From positions 124,001 to 188,000 of the forward strand of contig JADJRT010000001.1 of assembly GCA_016712035.1 (NCBI GenBank): DNA of 64,000 nucleotides, read 5' to 3'. Positions within the stretch are counted from its first letter, which is position 1, and each line of letters starts with the position of its first letter. The notes below the pieces were generated by a model that saw only the letters and a program-made list of their open reading frames with translations, searched no databases and had not been told where the DNA came from. The position numbers were made by a program, and so were the translations under genes. Positions 9,172-18,631 of the stretch are shown here, in pieces. Origin of the DNA: Flammeovirgaceae bacterium (GTDB lineage: Bacteria > Bacteroidota > Bacteroidia > Cytophagales > Cyclobacteriaceae).

Positions 9172-10082
9172 TCATTTTCTTATCAGCAGGTTTTTTAGCG
9201 CAGTTTCCAGATTTGGAAAGTCAAAAATAAATCCGGCTTCTTTTATTTTATCGGCTGAAACTTTACTGCCGTTGAGCACCAACATAGCCATTTCACCTAA
9301 AATGAGTTTCATTATAAACTTAGGCACATGAGGCAAAAACAACGGTCGATTTAAAACTTTAGCAAGTAGCGTGGTAAATTCCTTGTTGGTTACCCAATCA
9401 CCACTTACTGCATTGCAGGCACCCTTTACTTCCTTGTCATCGATGGCCTTTATAAAGAGGCTGCACAAATCGTCAATATGAATCCACGATAAATATTGTT
9501 TCCCCGTACCCAACGGGGCTCCCGCGTACAACTTGATTGGCTTTGCCATTTCCACCAGTGCCCCACCCAGATTACTTAGCACTATACCCACGCGAAGCTT
9601 GGCAACCCTAATATTTAAAGTGGCAATCTTATCAACAGACTGTTCCCATTGTTGAGTTACCTGCGCCAGGTAATCATTTCCAGCGTGATCCGTTTCGGTA
9701 AAAATTTTATCACCCAACCCAAACCCATAATAGCCAATGGCCGAAGCGGAAACAACCGACTGTACCTGATGAACTGATGTCAATAAAGTATTGTATAATA
9801 GTGCAGATGATTGGACACGACTTTGAAGTATTTCTGATTTACGTTTTGTTGTCCATCGCTTGTCAGCAATTCCTGCCCCGGCTAAGTGAATAATCGTTCC
9901 CACTCCCTCTAGGGCTTGGGTGTCCATCGTACCCTTTTCAACATCCCAGGTAAAGGATGGTACACTTCCATTTCTTTTGGTACGGCCGAGATGTGAAACC
10001 TGGTAACCTTTTGCAAGAGCAGTTCAGTTAACCGGGTGCCAATAAGGCCCGAGGCACCTGTAATTAATATTTTCTTACTCAT
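9172..10082 (-). CDS. TIGR01777 family NAD(P)-dependent epimerase (frameshifted)
   Basis: SDR-type epimerase of the YfcH/TIGR01777 family, about 304 residues after repair. The start at 10082 reads MSKKILITGASGLIGTRL, with the Rossmann GxxGxxG. One base restored in the A-run at 10009-10012 continues it as QVSHLGRTKRNG and SFTWDVEKGTMD into the main segment (9927-9172). That contains HLAGAGIADKRW, SASAIGYYGFG (the Tyr of the active site region), RVGIVLS and YLSWIHIDDL. The C-terminal DUF1731 region is at PHVPKFIMKLILGEMA. The physiological substrate of this family is unknown. It is divergent from the gene starting at 10118. Confidence 0.87.
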
Positions 10083-10088
10083 TATTAG

Positions 10089-10096
10089 TAGCTTTG
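10089..10096 (+). promoter_or_regulatory. Putative -7 promoter box for the gene at 10118
   Basis: TAGCTTTG is an exact TAnnTTTG match 21 bp before the start codon at 10118. No clear -33 element was recognised upstream, where the divergent epimerase gene begins. Confidence 0.45.
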
Positions 10097-10117
10097 AAAC
10101 ACTTTAACATTTTCTCT

Positions 10118-10809
10118 ATGAATAAGTTTTTCTTTTACTCATCTGTGTGTTCCTGGCTGGTGTGGCGCAAAGCCAAACGGTTACTGTAAATAAACAAAAT
10201 GAAAAAATAAAGAGCGAAAGTATTGAAGTTTTTGCCACTTCACTAGAGGGTAAAAAAGAGGACATTCAGGCTGCATGGATTAAGTTTCTAAAAGGTATGG
10301 GGAAGTTAAAACAAAATAATGATCCTATGATTGTATCTGAACCAACAATCAATGGCACAGCATTCGCTGGAGGCACCGTGTATGCAGGGCGAAAGGAAGG
10401 TGATAAGAGTACAGAGGTCTGGATTGGAATTAATCCATCGGAATGGGACAGTAAAGATGTAACGTATGCGAATCGTGAATTACAAAAAACGCTAAATCAA
10501 TTTGGCGTAAAATTCTATCGCGACCAGGTACAAATTCAAATTAACGAAACAGAGGAAGCTTTACTAGCCGTAGAGAAACAACAGCAACGGTTACTTAACC
10601 AAACTAAAGAACTCGATATTAAACTAAGTAATGCCGAGCAGGAAAGATTGCAACTAGAAAAAACGTTGGAAACAAACAAACTCGAGAATGCCGCTTTAAA
10701 AATCAGGTTGGAGAACAACAAGAAGGCTCAAGATTCACTTATTCAAGTATCTGATCAGATTAAAAAAGTGATGACTACTTATAAAGCCAAGCAGAGTAAA
10801 ATCAACTGA
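10118..10809 (+). CDS. Secreted coiled-coil protein of unknown function (leader frameshifted)
   Basis: The mature frame runs to 10809. Its signal peptide is recovered when one T is added to the T-run at 10133-10136: from ATG 10118 it then reads MNKFFFLLICVFLAGVAQSQ, a good type I signal. The mature protein has a globular part (about residues 25-130, with EVWIGINPSEW) and a long Glu/Lys/Gln-rich coiled coil (about 140-230). The protein at 50665-51369 has the same layout of signal peptide, about 130-residue domain and charged coiled coil, and similar length, which suggests a common family. It is exported to the periplasm. No enzymatic motif is seen. Confidence 0.65.
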
Positions 10810-11359
10810 TCATTTTGTTTTCCATTGACGGGCATCCTTGTCAAAGTAGGTACGCTCATCCGGAAATTCGATATACTCAACCCCTCCCGAGTTTTTTGTA
10901 AGGTAAGGATCGAGCGCCTCGCCTTGCACTAATTTATCAAACAAGATCATCTCGCGCTTTGCCAAGGTATCCAGGTATCATTTTCCAGGTACGGAATATT
11001 TCTTCGTATCCACTAATCGTGTTATCGGCACCCAATAAAAATTTCCCACCAATGGCTACCCGTTTATCGACCAGGCTGGGCGCTCTGCGGCTTACCAAAA
11101 AATAATGTGTAGCCCCATCCTTAAAATAGGCATCAAACTTATATTGCCGGGCCTGCTCAATATAAAACGAATCATACGGAGCATAAAAGCGCTCATCGAA
11201 CGTGAGACCATCAGGAGCCCGTCCCACATAGCGAATAATCTTCCACATCGTTTCGTCTTGTTGTTGAGGCGTAAGATGTTCACTCACCGTGTAGTTGTTC
11301 TTTGTGCTACACGCTGCAAATAAAAGTGTTACTAAAATTATAAAGCCGAGTTGTTTCAT
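10810..11359 (-). CDS. Lipoprotein of unknown function (frameshifted)
   Basis: Begins MKQLGFIILVTLLFAACS, a lipoprotein signal with lipidated Cys at residue 17. The uninterrupted frame stops at 10937. Removing one G near 10974-10975 lets it continue as LDTLAKREMILFDKLV and VEYIEFPDERTYFD to a stop at 10810-10812, giving about 183 residues, and I take this as the true end. The sequence has FDERFYAPYDSFYIEQARQY and THYFLVSRRAPS, and I recognise no family. It is probably anchored in the outer membrane or periplasm. The corrected 3' end abuts the end of the convergent gene at 10809. Confidence 0.6.
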
Positions 11360-11460
11360 GATGTTCTAATAAATCTGTTTACATGTAACATGCCTTTGCA
11401 AAAATAGGAAGACCTGACTTTCGACAGGTCTTCACCACAATAAATTAACCCCTACCCTAA

Positions 11461-13243
11461 TTAATAAACTTTATTCAATGGTTGAAACTCAGACCAACCG
11501 TCTGTCCAATCCGTTGCGCCAAACGCACCGCGGAATACTCCGGTTGTATTAAAGAATGTATTGCCTGTGAACTTAGCATCCGCATAGTTTGCGCCACTGT
11601 TCAGGTTACTGTTACCAGCAACTCCGGCAACCAATACAAAGTTTGGATTCGATGGGTAGTTTGAGGAAGTCTGAGATACCCAGAACAATGAGCCGGCTAC
11701 GCCTAAGTCTGTATAAGTGCTTGCATTTGTTACGTTGTTGAATGAAGTGTTATTGTTGTTCGTCCAGTAAGTAGCTACGGCAGAAGCATCGCCACCGGAA
11801 AGTCCCGTTGCGAATGTTGCATCAGAGGCTGATGTGGAAGAACCCGTGCCACTTGTAGAAGGAATACCCAATACGTTGTAAGCATGTTTACCTGCGCCCG
11901 AGGTAAGATTATCCAGTGTTCCCTGATCATCTAACCGGATACCCACTCTGAATCCTGCAAAGAAAGAATTAAAGATGGAGATAGCTGTTCTTCTTCTGAT
12001 GTGGGCAGCATTCTGATAGTTACCTGAAATGCTACGGCTTTGAATTTCGCGCGGGCCTAACACGGTAATGTTTGAGAAAATACCTCTGGTACAACCGCTG
12101 TTAGTGGTGCCATCACAAATTCCTGCAATCGCATTTCCATTACCTTGATTATCACTTTCAAAAGAATTAGAACCTGATTGATCGGCAAAGAATGGATTGC
12201 GAACAACCAGACCGAACTGCACATTGCCACCCCAACCATAGTCCGTATCAAAATCATCATCCCAGGTTGAATGCGAAACAATGTACTTGGCATTAACTGT
12301 TCCACCAAACCACTCAAAGCCATCGTCACCACCATAAGATACTTGAACATATTCAACTGTGGTGCCATTGCCAACGCCACCCAGTGTTAAACTGTTGGTT
12401 TCGTTGTTAGGCGTTAATTCAATTCCTGCATATTCAATCCGAACATATTTAAGAGAACCGGAGTTTTCTGATGCGTTGGTAGCCGGTGTTGCTCCATCTG
12501 CAGCAACACTACCAAAATTTTGTGTGGGCGTTATTCCTTCAATGGCTGGTTTGGCTGTTTGATTTACAAACGCATTCCCCAACATAACAATTCCGCCCCA
12601 ATCACCACGATCTCTTTCCCCTAATGCTTGAGCAGAAGTAAATACAACAGGATTTGTAGCTGTTCCTTCGGCTATTAGTTTACCGCCTGGCTGAACAATC
12701 AGTGTAGCTTTAGTTGCCTTATCGCCCCTAACTACCGTACCTGCAGGAACAGTTAAAATAACTCCGGTAGGTATAAACACCTGACCAACCAACAAATAAG
12801 GTTTAGTCGCGTCTAAGGTTTGTGTAGTAATAACTCCTTGTAAGGTGACAACAGGATTACCTACAGTAATCACAAAGTTTGAGATCGCGGAAGGGAAATT
12901 CTTAGCATCAACAACTTGAAAGGATACAATAATTTGTGAACCGATAACTGCGTTGGCAGGAATGGTATAATTAAACTCAATAGGAGCTGAAAGATCTGCA
13001 GAAGAAATATCTCTTGTTTCCTCTTCTACACCTGCAACATAGATAACCAGATCAAGCGCTCCGTTAGGAGCTGTAACGCTTAGGTTTGCAGTAACTTCTC
13101 CACCGGGGATATTCTGAGCCGAGGTGGGATCAACAGTTACAGTAGGTGCCGGGTTAATGTCCTCGCCATTATCGCAGCTCTGAATCATCAATATTGATGA
13201 CACTGCAAGAAGAAACGCGAAGAGTTTGATCGATTTTTTTCAT
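11461..13243 (-). CDS. Beta-helix lipoprotein paired with a TonB receptor (leader frameshifted)
   Basis: The mature frame runs from 13203 to 11461. Its leader is recovered by changing the 7-A run at 13234-13240 to 6. From ATG 13243 it then reads MKKSIKLFAFLLAVSSILM, ending IQSC, a lipoprotein signal. An Ig-like N-terminal part (residues about 35-150) precedes a Gly/Asn/Thr-rich right-handed beta-helix (TVPAGTVVRGDKATKATL, GDWGGIVMLGNAFVNQ, YVQVSYGGDDGFEWFGGTV). The gene lies directly downstream of the 945-aa TonB receptor on the same strand. Such pairs probably form an outer-membrane uptake complex in which this protein replaces SusD as the surface component. That role and the substrate are inferred. 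Confidence 0.72.
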
Positions 13244-13271
13244 GAGTTGTGGTTTAATTTTTTTTATGATG

Positions 13272-13279
13272 CAAAAGTA
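13272..13279 (-). promoter_or_regulatory. Putative -7 promoter box for the beta-helix lipoprotein
   Basis: On the minus strand this is TACTTTTG, an exact TAnnTTTG match, 28 bp before the corrected start at 13243. A TTG lies 15 bp upstream of it. The box is downstream of the receptor terminator, so the lipoprotein may be transcribed separately. Confidence 0.45.
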
Positions 13280-13362
13280 GGCCAGGCTGTCCGGCAACTA
13301 ATTAAAGGGCAGTTAACAATTTATTACCCCAGTGTTAACATCTACATGTACTGTTAACAAAT

Positions 13363-13393
13363 AAAAAAACCTGTTCGAAACCAGGTTTTTTTT
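13363..13393 (-). terminator. Intrinsic terminator after the TonB receptor gene
   Basis: Inverted repeat AAACCTG / CAGGTTT with loop TTCGAAAC, flanked by A-runs and T-runs on both sides, so it could work in both directions. It lies 21 bp after the receptor stop and separates the receptor from the beta-helix lipoprotein gene. Confidence 0.75.
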
Positions 13394-13413
13394 ATTCAAA
13401 AAGGTTAGATTTT

Positions 13414-16251
13414 TTATTCGCTTTTTTGAAATTTCCAGGTAAGCCCAACAGAGAACAACGTACCTATCTGATAGCTTTGAATAATCGCTTCGTCATTTGT
13501 GTTGATCTTATTATCACTATTGTTATCCTGATAAAGGCGATTGGTGGCATTTAACAAATTTTGGATATTCAACTTGGTTTCAAATTGACGATTCCAGGTT
13601 TTCGCAATCTGGAAGTCAACCGATTGACGTGGCATTTCAAACCAGCTTGGGAATAGCTTATCACCTACAGAAAAAATACGTGGACCGAACACGTTGTAGG
13701 CTGCGTTCATGGAAAATCCTGAATCTTCATCGCGATAATATAAGCCCGTATTTATTATGTAAGGCGATTGACCTTGTAGCGGGCGGTTTTGGATTTGATT
13801 CGTAGCAGCTGTACCAACATCTACATTACTTTCTATCCAAGCCGCACTAATGTTAACCGAAGTGTTTCTTAAAAATCTTGATACTCCTAAGCTTGCCAAC
13901 GATTTTCTAAACTCAAACTCGATTCCATAGGCAGTAGCATTAACTGCATTGCCATAAAAAAGCTGGGGATTCTCTGATGTGATCTGTAAGTACGTCTCAA
14001 TAGGATCTTTAAAGTTTTTATAGAATGCACCAATGCTTATTAACTCTCCAGGATTCGGGTACATTTCCCAACGCAAATCAACGTTGTCTATAAAAGCAGT
14101 TTTTAAATCCGGTGAACCAATCAATGCCGCTTCATATTCAAACTGATAATATAAGAAAGGTGCCAATTCTCTAAACTCCGGTCTGTTAACAGTGCGACTG
14201 TAAGCGGCACGAACCAAAGAGCGGTTGGTTAAATTATAGCCCACATTAAAAGATGGCAGAGCTGCAAAAATCGGATTGTTAATATCAATCGTTCCGGTGT
14301 TTGTTCGGGCATCAATGGTTTGCACATTGTATTCACCTCGGAAGCCAGCTGTTATATCCAACTTGTTGAAAGATTTAGAGCCACTTATATAACCAGCTGC
14401 TAACCAGTTTACGCCTTGATAAGAATCCTGGGGCTGCGTTCCTTCTTCGATAACAAATCCATCGGAACGTTTGATGTTTTCTGGTGCAAAGATTTCATCT
14501 AATGGTAGACGACTTAACTCCTGACCGATCGACTGATCAAAACCAGCCGTGTTTGGATATTGATAGTTTACATAGCGGGCTCTGAATTCGCGGGTCTTGT
14601 ATTCGGTATAATAACCTGCTTTTATCACCGGAGCTTTCTTATCATCCAAGGAAGAAAAACGCTTTTCGAAATTTAAACCATTGGAGATGCCTATATCTGT
14701 AAGGTCAGACCAGAAACGACCCGTTTCGAATACGTTTCCTGCTGCTGGCAATTGCATTGTATAGGGTACTTCTGTGCCAGCAGATGCTTTATCGCGGTAC
14801 GTTCTAAACCTGCGATAATCTGGTTCATTCCGCTTTATGTAGTTTAGTCCGAGTACCCAATTTAACTTACTCGTTCCATAGCCTAGCTCATGCGTTCCAT
14901 CCAGTTGACCTGAATAGATAGAACGGCTCAGGAAATGATAGGCGAAATTAGTACGATCGAAGTTTGGATTCTGAATTTTATCATCTCCCACACGTACGGT
15001 TGTTTCATTTTCTCCCAACTGCACAAACAAGTTCTTAAACTCAATTCTATTGCGATCGTTAAGCTCTATCAACCAATTGTGCATCAGGTTTACACGAATA
15101 TCATTTGCGTAAAAGTTGTCCTTGTATTCAAATCGTTTTTCAGCTGTTGCGGCTGTAAACGTGTTGTACCGTAAGAAATCAGACTGATAGTTTTGATAAC
15201 TGTTGGAATAAGAGAGCGCGGTTAGGTTGTTGAATTTCAGATTACCCGCTTTAAAACTTCGGGACAACGCAAAGTTGAAGCCCATGTCTAAAGGCGCCTG
15301 TTTACTGTTTGTGGCGAAATTGTTCGTGAGTGATTTTCCCGCACGCTCGCGCACGGATGAACTTTTTGATGATGCGATTAAGGTGCTGGTTGCCGGAAAT
15401 CCATCCGGAATGGAACGAAACCCATTATCAAAACCCAAAATATCTGTATCGCTTCCATCTGAAGAAAGAGTTTCTTCAAAAGTTGTGTTTGTACGATAGC
15501 CAAAGTTTAAACCAAAAGTGGTAAAGGGTTCGTACGTGGGTTGTTTGGTTACGAGTTGAATTACCCCACCAGCAAAATCACCTGGAATTTCTGCCGTGCC
15601 CGATTTATAAATCAGCATTTGGTCAATCGCTCCGGCAGGAATCATATCAAATGAAAATGATCTGCGATCAATTTCTGTGCTAGGTGCAATCGCTCCGTTA
15701 ATCATCACCTGGTTATACCGCTCTGGCACTCCGCGCACCACAACAAAACGATTATCAACGATAGTAACGCCAGACACGCGCTGTGCGATTTGGGCTACAT
15801 CGCGATCTGGCAACTTGGTTATTTGTTCAGCCGAAATTCCACTGATCACCAATTTGCTTTCGCGGAGTGAGTTCATCAGGTTTAAATCAGTGTTAATATC
15901 TTTTTTAGCAGTAACAATAATTTCTTCCAACTCAGCAACATCCTCTGCCAAGGTAGCTTCTATGGTAGTTTTCTTACCGCTTTCTACCACTACATCTTTA
16001 ATGAAATGCGTTTTGTAGGTAACAAAAGAAACTACCAGTGAGTAGATACCTGGCTTCACGTTGTTGATCGTAAAATTTCCTTCAATATCGGTTGCAGACC
16101 CGGTCGTTGTCCCTTCAATCACCACGTTGGCACCAATAATCTCTTCTCGTGTCTTTACATCCACTACCTTGCCGGCTATGGTGCCATTTTGAGCCCATGA
16201 AAGGGTGGTCATACTAATGAGTAAGAAAACAATGTAAAGCCTGCGAAACAT
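13414..16251 (-). CDS. TonB-dependent outer membrane receptor
   Basis: A 945-residue outer membrane transporter. The signal peptide (MFRRLYIVFLLISMTTLSWA) is followed by a CarboxypepD_reg-like domain (GTIAGKVVDVKTREEIIGAN to about residue 110), a plug (KLPDRDVAQIAQRVSGVTIV, VVVRGVPERYNQVMING) and a 22-strand barrel. It ends with the short barrel segment FSVGLTWKFQ. I start at ATG 16251 rather than a TTG six bases upstream. It is followed by a terminator and a beta-helix lipoprotein, not a SusD, and its plug and barrel resemble the FecA/PhuR-type 'outer membrane beta-barrel' receptors rather than classical SusC. The substrate is unknown. Confidence 0.9.
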   Translation of the reverse strand: MFRRLYIVFLLISMTTLSWAQNGTIAGKVVDVKTREEIIGANVVIEGTTTGSATDIEGNFTINNVKPGIYSLVVSFVTYKTHFIKDVVVESGKKTTIEATLAEDVAELEEIIVTAKKDINTDLNLMNSLRESKLVISGISAEQITKLPDRDVAQIAQRVSGVTIVDNRFVVVRGVPERYNQVMINGAIAPSTEIDRRSFSFDMIPAGAIDQMLIYKSGTAEIPGDFAGGVIQLVTKQPTYEPFTTFGLNFGYRTNTTFEETLSSDGSDTDILGFDNGFRSIPDGFPATSTLIASSKSSSVRERAGKSLTNNFATNSKQAPLDMGFNFALSRSFKAGNLKFNNLTALSYSNSYQNYQSDFLRYNTFTAATAEKRFEYKDNFYANDIRVNLMHNWLIELNDRNRIEFKNLFVQLGENETTVRVGDDKIQNPNFDRTNFAYHFLSRSIYSGQLDGTHELGYGTSKLNWVLGLNYIKRNEPDYRRFRTYRDKASAGTEVPYTMQLPAAGNVFETGRFWSDLTDIGISNGLNFEKRFSSLDDKKAPVIKAGYYTEYKTREFRARYVNYQYPNTAGFDQSIGQELSRLPLDEIFAPENIKRSDGFVIEEGTQPQDSYQGVNWLAAGYISGSKSFNKLDITAGFRGEYNVQTIDARTNTGTIDINNPIFAALPSFNVGYNLTNRSLVRAAYSRTVNRPEFRELAPFLYYQFEYEAALIGSPDLKTAFIDNVDLRWEMYPNPGELISIGAFYKNFKDPIETYLQITSENPQLFYGNAVNATAYGIEFEFRKSLASLGVSRFLRNTSVNISAAWIESNVDVGTAATNQIQNRPLQGQSPYIINTGLYYRDEDSGFSMNAAYNVFGPRIFSVGDKLFPSWFEMPRQSVDFQIAKTWNRQFETKLNIQNLLNATNRLYQDNNSDNKINTNDEAIIQSYQIGTLFSVGLTWKFQKSE

Positions 16252-16338
16252 AATCAATTAAATTTGCCACAAAGGTGAGTCGACAATATTACCCCTTTGG
16301 GTAGGGTATGTTACCTAATTGTTAAGGTAGCCATGGAG

Positions 16339-16385
16339 ACTAACCAAATAACATGGGTTAGTAATTACGAATTACGATTTTTGTC
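16339..16385. repeat. Intergenic hairpin and AATTACGA repeat copy
   Basis: In the gap between the TonB receptor and the divergent phosphatase gene, ACTAACC and GGTTAGT (16339-16362) form a 7-bp stem. The sequence TAATTACGAATTACGA (16362-16377) follows directly and is a copy of the motif seen at 17055-17106 and 47475-47545. Confidence 0.5.
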
Positions 16386-16424
16386 AGAATTCTAGAGAAT
16401 GCATTATTTGAAAAACAGTTTATA

Positions 16425-17048
16425 ATGAAATACATGTTATACCCAGCACTTGAAAAGCAGGTGAAAGAATTTGAAGAAGAGTTTTCTAGCATTCCGAATG
16501 CGCGAAAAAGAATCCTTCAACAATTGGCTACGTTCATTCAACAAAAGCAGAAAGCAACAGCATCGATAGATCTGAACTTTATTTGCACTCACAACTCGCG
16601 TAGAAGCCATATCGCACAACTTTGGGCACAAGTAGGAGCTGCTTATTACCGCATTGATAACGTACGCTGTTTTTCCGGGGGCACCGAAGCCACGGCATTC
16701 AATTCGCGTGCTGTGAAAGCAATGAAAACGATAGGCTTTGAAATTAAACAACTTGATGAATCCGCTAATCCAAAGTATGAAGTTTCATTTAGTGAGATGG
16801 GAAATCCACTAATCGCATTCTCAAAAGTGTATACTGATTCCACTAATCCCAGTCGCGGCTTTGCAGCCATCTTGACTTGCTCGCATGCCGATGAAAATTG
16901 TCCATTAGTGGTTGGCGCGGAGGCCCGAATCTCACTTCCTTATGATGACCCCAAAGATTTTGATGGCACCGAACTTGAACAATCTAAATATCAAGAACGC
17001 GTACTTGAGATTGGTCGTGAGATTTGCTTTGCGTTTTCTCTCGTTTAA
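16425..17048 (+). CDS. Low-molecular-weight phosphotyrosine phosphatase/ArsC-like protein
   Basis: A 207-residue cytoplasmic protein of the LMW-PTP fold. The phosphate-binding loop CTHNSRRS (C-X5-R-S) lies near residues 49-56, preceded by IDLNFI. FSGGTEATAFNSRAVKAM follows. The usual C-terminal DP acid pair is replaced by a longer segment with CSHADENCPLV and SLPYDDPKD. Related proteins are annotated either as protein-tyrosine phosphatases or as thioredoxin/glutathione-linked arsenate reductases; this one has only a Ser-Arg-Arg after the nucleophile, not the CTGNSCRS of classical ArsC. The ArsS cluster is 10 kb away, so an arsenic role is possible but unproven. The gene is flanked by AATTACGA repeats on both sides. 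Confidence 0.75.
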   Translation: MKYMLYPALEKQVKEFEEEFSSIPNARKRILQQLATFIQQKQKATASIDLNFICTHNSRRSHIAQLWAQVGAAYYRIDNVRCFSGGTEATAFNSRAVKAMKTIGFEIKQLDESANPKYEVSFSEMGNPLIAFSKVYTDSTNPSRGFAAILTCSHADENCPLVVGAEARISLPYDDPKDFDGTELEQSKYQERVLEIGREICFAFSLV

Positions 17049-17054
17049 AAAGTA

Positions 17055-17106
17055 CGAATTTAGAATTACGAAGTACGATTTTATTGGCATTCGTAAATCG
17101 TAATTT
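17055..17106. repeat. AATTACGA-type palindromic repeat between convergent genes
   Basis: AATTACGAAGTACGA (17064-17078) and TTCGTAAATCGTAATT (17090-17105) form an imperfect hairpin in the 68-bp gap between the convergent phosphatase and MoxR genes. The same element type recurs at 47475-47545. It may also serve as a bidirectional terminator. Confidence 0.6.
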
Positions 17107-17116
17107 TAACTTATAA

Positions 17117-18106
17117 TTATTTAGTGATTGGCACCTTTGATAACAGCGCCTTTACAATGTCTGCTGTTTTTACATTGTCTGCCTCTGCTTCGTAATTAAG
17201 AATGATGCGGTGGTTCATAATATCCAATGCAATTTCTTTAATGTCTTCTGGCAGCACGTAATCGCGACCATTCATAAATGCAACGGCTTTTGCCGCCAGA
17301 TTCATATTGATACTGGCGCGGGGCGATGCACCAAACTGAATGTATTGCGCTTCATTTTCAAGTTTGTATTCTTTCGGCTTGCGCGTTGCGGTTACCAACT
17401 CAATGATATATTTTTCCAACGATTCAGAAATTTTCACTTTGTTAACTTCTCCGCGAATAGAAAAAATATCTTCCTTCGTTAGTACCGGATTTACTTCGTA
17501 GCTAAAGCCCATATTCGAAATTCTGCGCATGATTTCAAGTTCATGTTCTTTGGTGGGATAGTTCACAAACACTTTCATCATGAAGCGATCGATTTGCGCT
17601 TCCGGTAATTGGTACGTTCCCTCGTTCTCTACCGGATTTTGAGTAGCCATTACCAGGAAGGGTTTATCTAAGGTAAAAGTAGTTTCACCGATAGTGACTT
17701 GCTTTTCCTGCATCGCTTCAAGTAAGGCCGATTGTACTTTGGCTGGCGATCGGTTAATCTCATCCGCTAAAATAATATTGGCGAATATGGGCCCTTTCTT
17801 CACCTCAAATTTTCCTTCCTTTTGATTATAAATCATGGTTCCAACCAGATCGGAATGAAGCAAATCAGGTGTGAACTGAATTCTCGCAAAATACAAATGC
17901 AAAACCCGGGCAACAGTGCTGATGGTTAGCGTTTTTGCCAACCCGTGTACGCCCTCCAGTAAAATATGACCATTCGTAAAGAGGCCAACCAATAGGCGGT
18001 TCACCATATACTCCTGACCCACCACCACTTTCGCTACCTCTTCAAATACTTGTTTGATTTTCAGTTGGTGCTCTTGCTGTAACTCGGTTGTTGTCTCAAA
18101 TGCCAT
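17117..18106 (-). CDS. MoxR family AAA+ ATPase
   Basis: A 329-residue cytoplasmic AAA+ ATPase. Walker A reads LLEGVHGLAKTLT near residues 49-61, Walker B IILADEINRSP near 112-122, sensor 1 VMATQNPVENEGTYQLPEAQIDR-type segment near 151-173 (read as two parts), and the lid domain follows. MoxR proteins act as chaperone-like activators of partner proteins, usually encoded with a DUF58 and VWA (BatA-type) gene. Here no such partner follows: the next gene downstream on the minus strand would be across a convergent pair. The gene therefore seems to be separated from its usual operon. Confidence 0.9.
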   Translation of the reverse strand: MAFETTTELQQEHQLKIKQVFEEVAKVVVGQEYMVNRLLVGLFTNGHILLEGVHGLAKTLTISTVARVLHLYFARIQFTPDLLHSDLVGTMIYNQKEGKFEVKKGPIFANIILADEINRSPAKVQSALLEAMQEKQVTIGETTFTLDKPFLVMATQNPVENEGTYQLPEAQIDRFMMKVFVNYPTKEHELEIMRRISNMGFSYEVNPVLTKEDIFSIRGEVNKVKISESLEKYIIELVTATRKPKEYKLENEAQYIQFGASPRASINMNLAAKAVAFMNGRDYVLPEDIKEIALDIMNHRIILNYEAEADNVKTADIVKALLSKVPITK

Positions 18107-18631
18107 AATCTGTAATTACTAAAAATTTGAACCGCAATATTAAGGAATTGCCGTCAAAAACGAAGGTGTTTCTGGATGCACTTACGCATGCGGCTGCGGA
18201 AGGTTTCAGGGGGAAGTAAATGGGTATTTGGTTACTGCGTTTTTTGTGGTCAGCGAGGTCACAGACAATAATGGAAAGCAGATTGTTTTACGGTCTGTGT
18301 GGACACATGCCGAAGCGTAAGAGTTCACGATATGATGACACTCTAGTCGTTAGCTTAAGTTTCGCTTGGGGCAAAATATTGGTAGAATTGAATTTTAGAG
18401 ATAAATCAACTACCGTGCGCACGGAATATATTAAGTCCTTTCAGGACTCGAATACATTTCTGTTAAGATTATTCCCAATATTTAATTTCTGCGGAACACT
18501 AAATGCCAAATAATGCAAACGACTTAGTTACGCCAGGCATCCATTGCCATCCAATCATTTACTACAAAACTCTGCTTCGATCAACATCCGTCTTGCCTGC
18601 AATTTCCTTTAGATAAGTTGGGAGAGGTGCT
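18107..18631. other. 525-bp region without a convincing gene
   Basis: Upstream of MoxR (minus) and downstream of the TonB receptor gene (minus). An open plus-strand frame at 18220-18513 codes for a Cys/Trp/Arg-rich sequence with no signal, motif or similarity to its neighbours, so I do not call it. CACAGAC and GTCTGTG around 18258-18302 form a long-looped inverted repeat. I see no clear promoter, and the region may be degenerate sequence. Confidence 0.5.

Noticed and set aside
12057..12380. Second minus-strand frame inside the beta-helix lipoprotein
   Set aside because: The main frame has the regular beta-helix pattern; this one is an overlapping artefact of Gly/Asn-rich codons.
15677..16018. 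Long open plus-strand frame opposite the TonB receptor plug
   Set aside because: The opposite strand carries clear CarboxypepD and plug motifs, so this is a shadow frame.
18149..18220. Short peptide-like frame with KTKVFLDALTHAAAEGFRGK
   Set aside because: It recalls a regulator C-terminus, but it is only about 23 codons, with no upstream continuation.
18220..18513. Open plus-strand frame of 97 codons between MoxR and the TonB receptor
   Set aside because: Its composition is unlike neighbouring proteins, it has no signal, motif or ribosome site, and the surrounding sequence shows no coding character.
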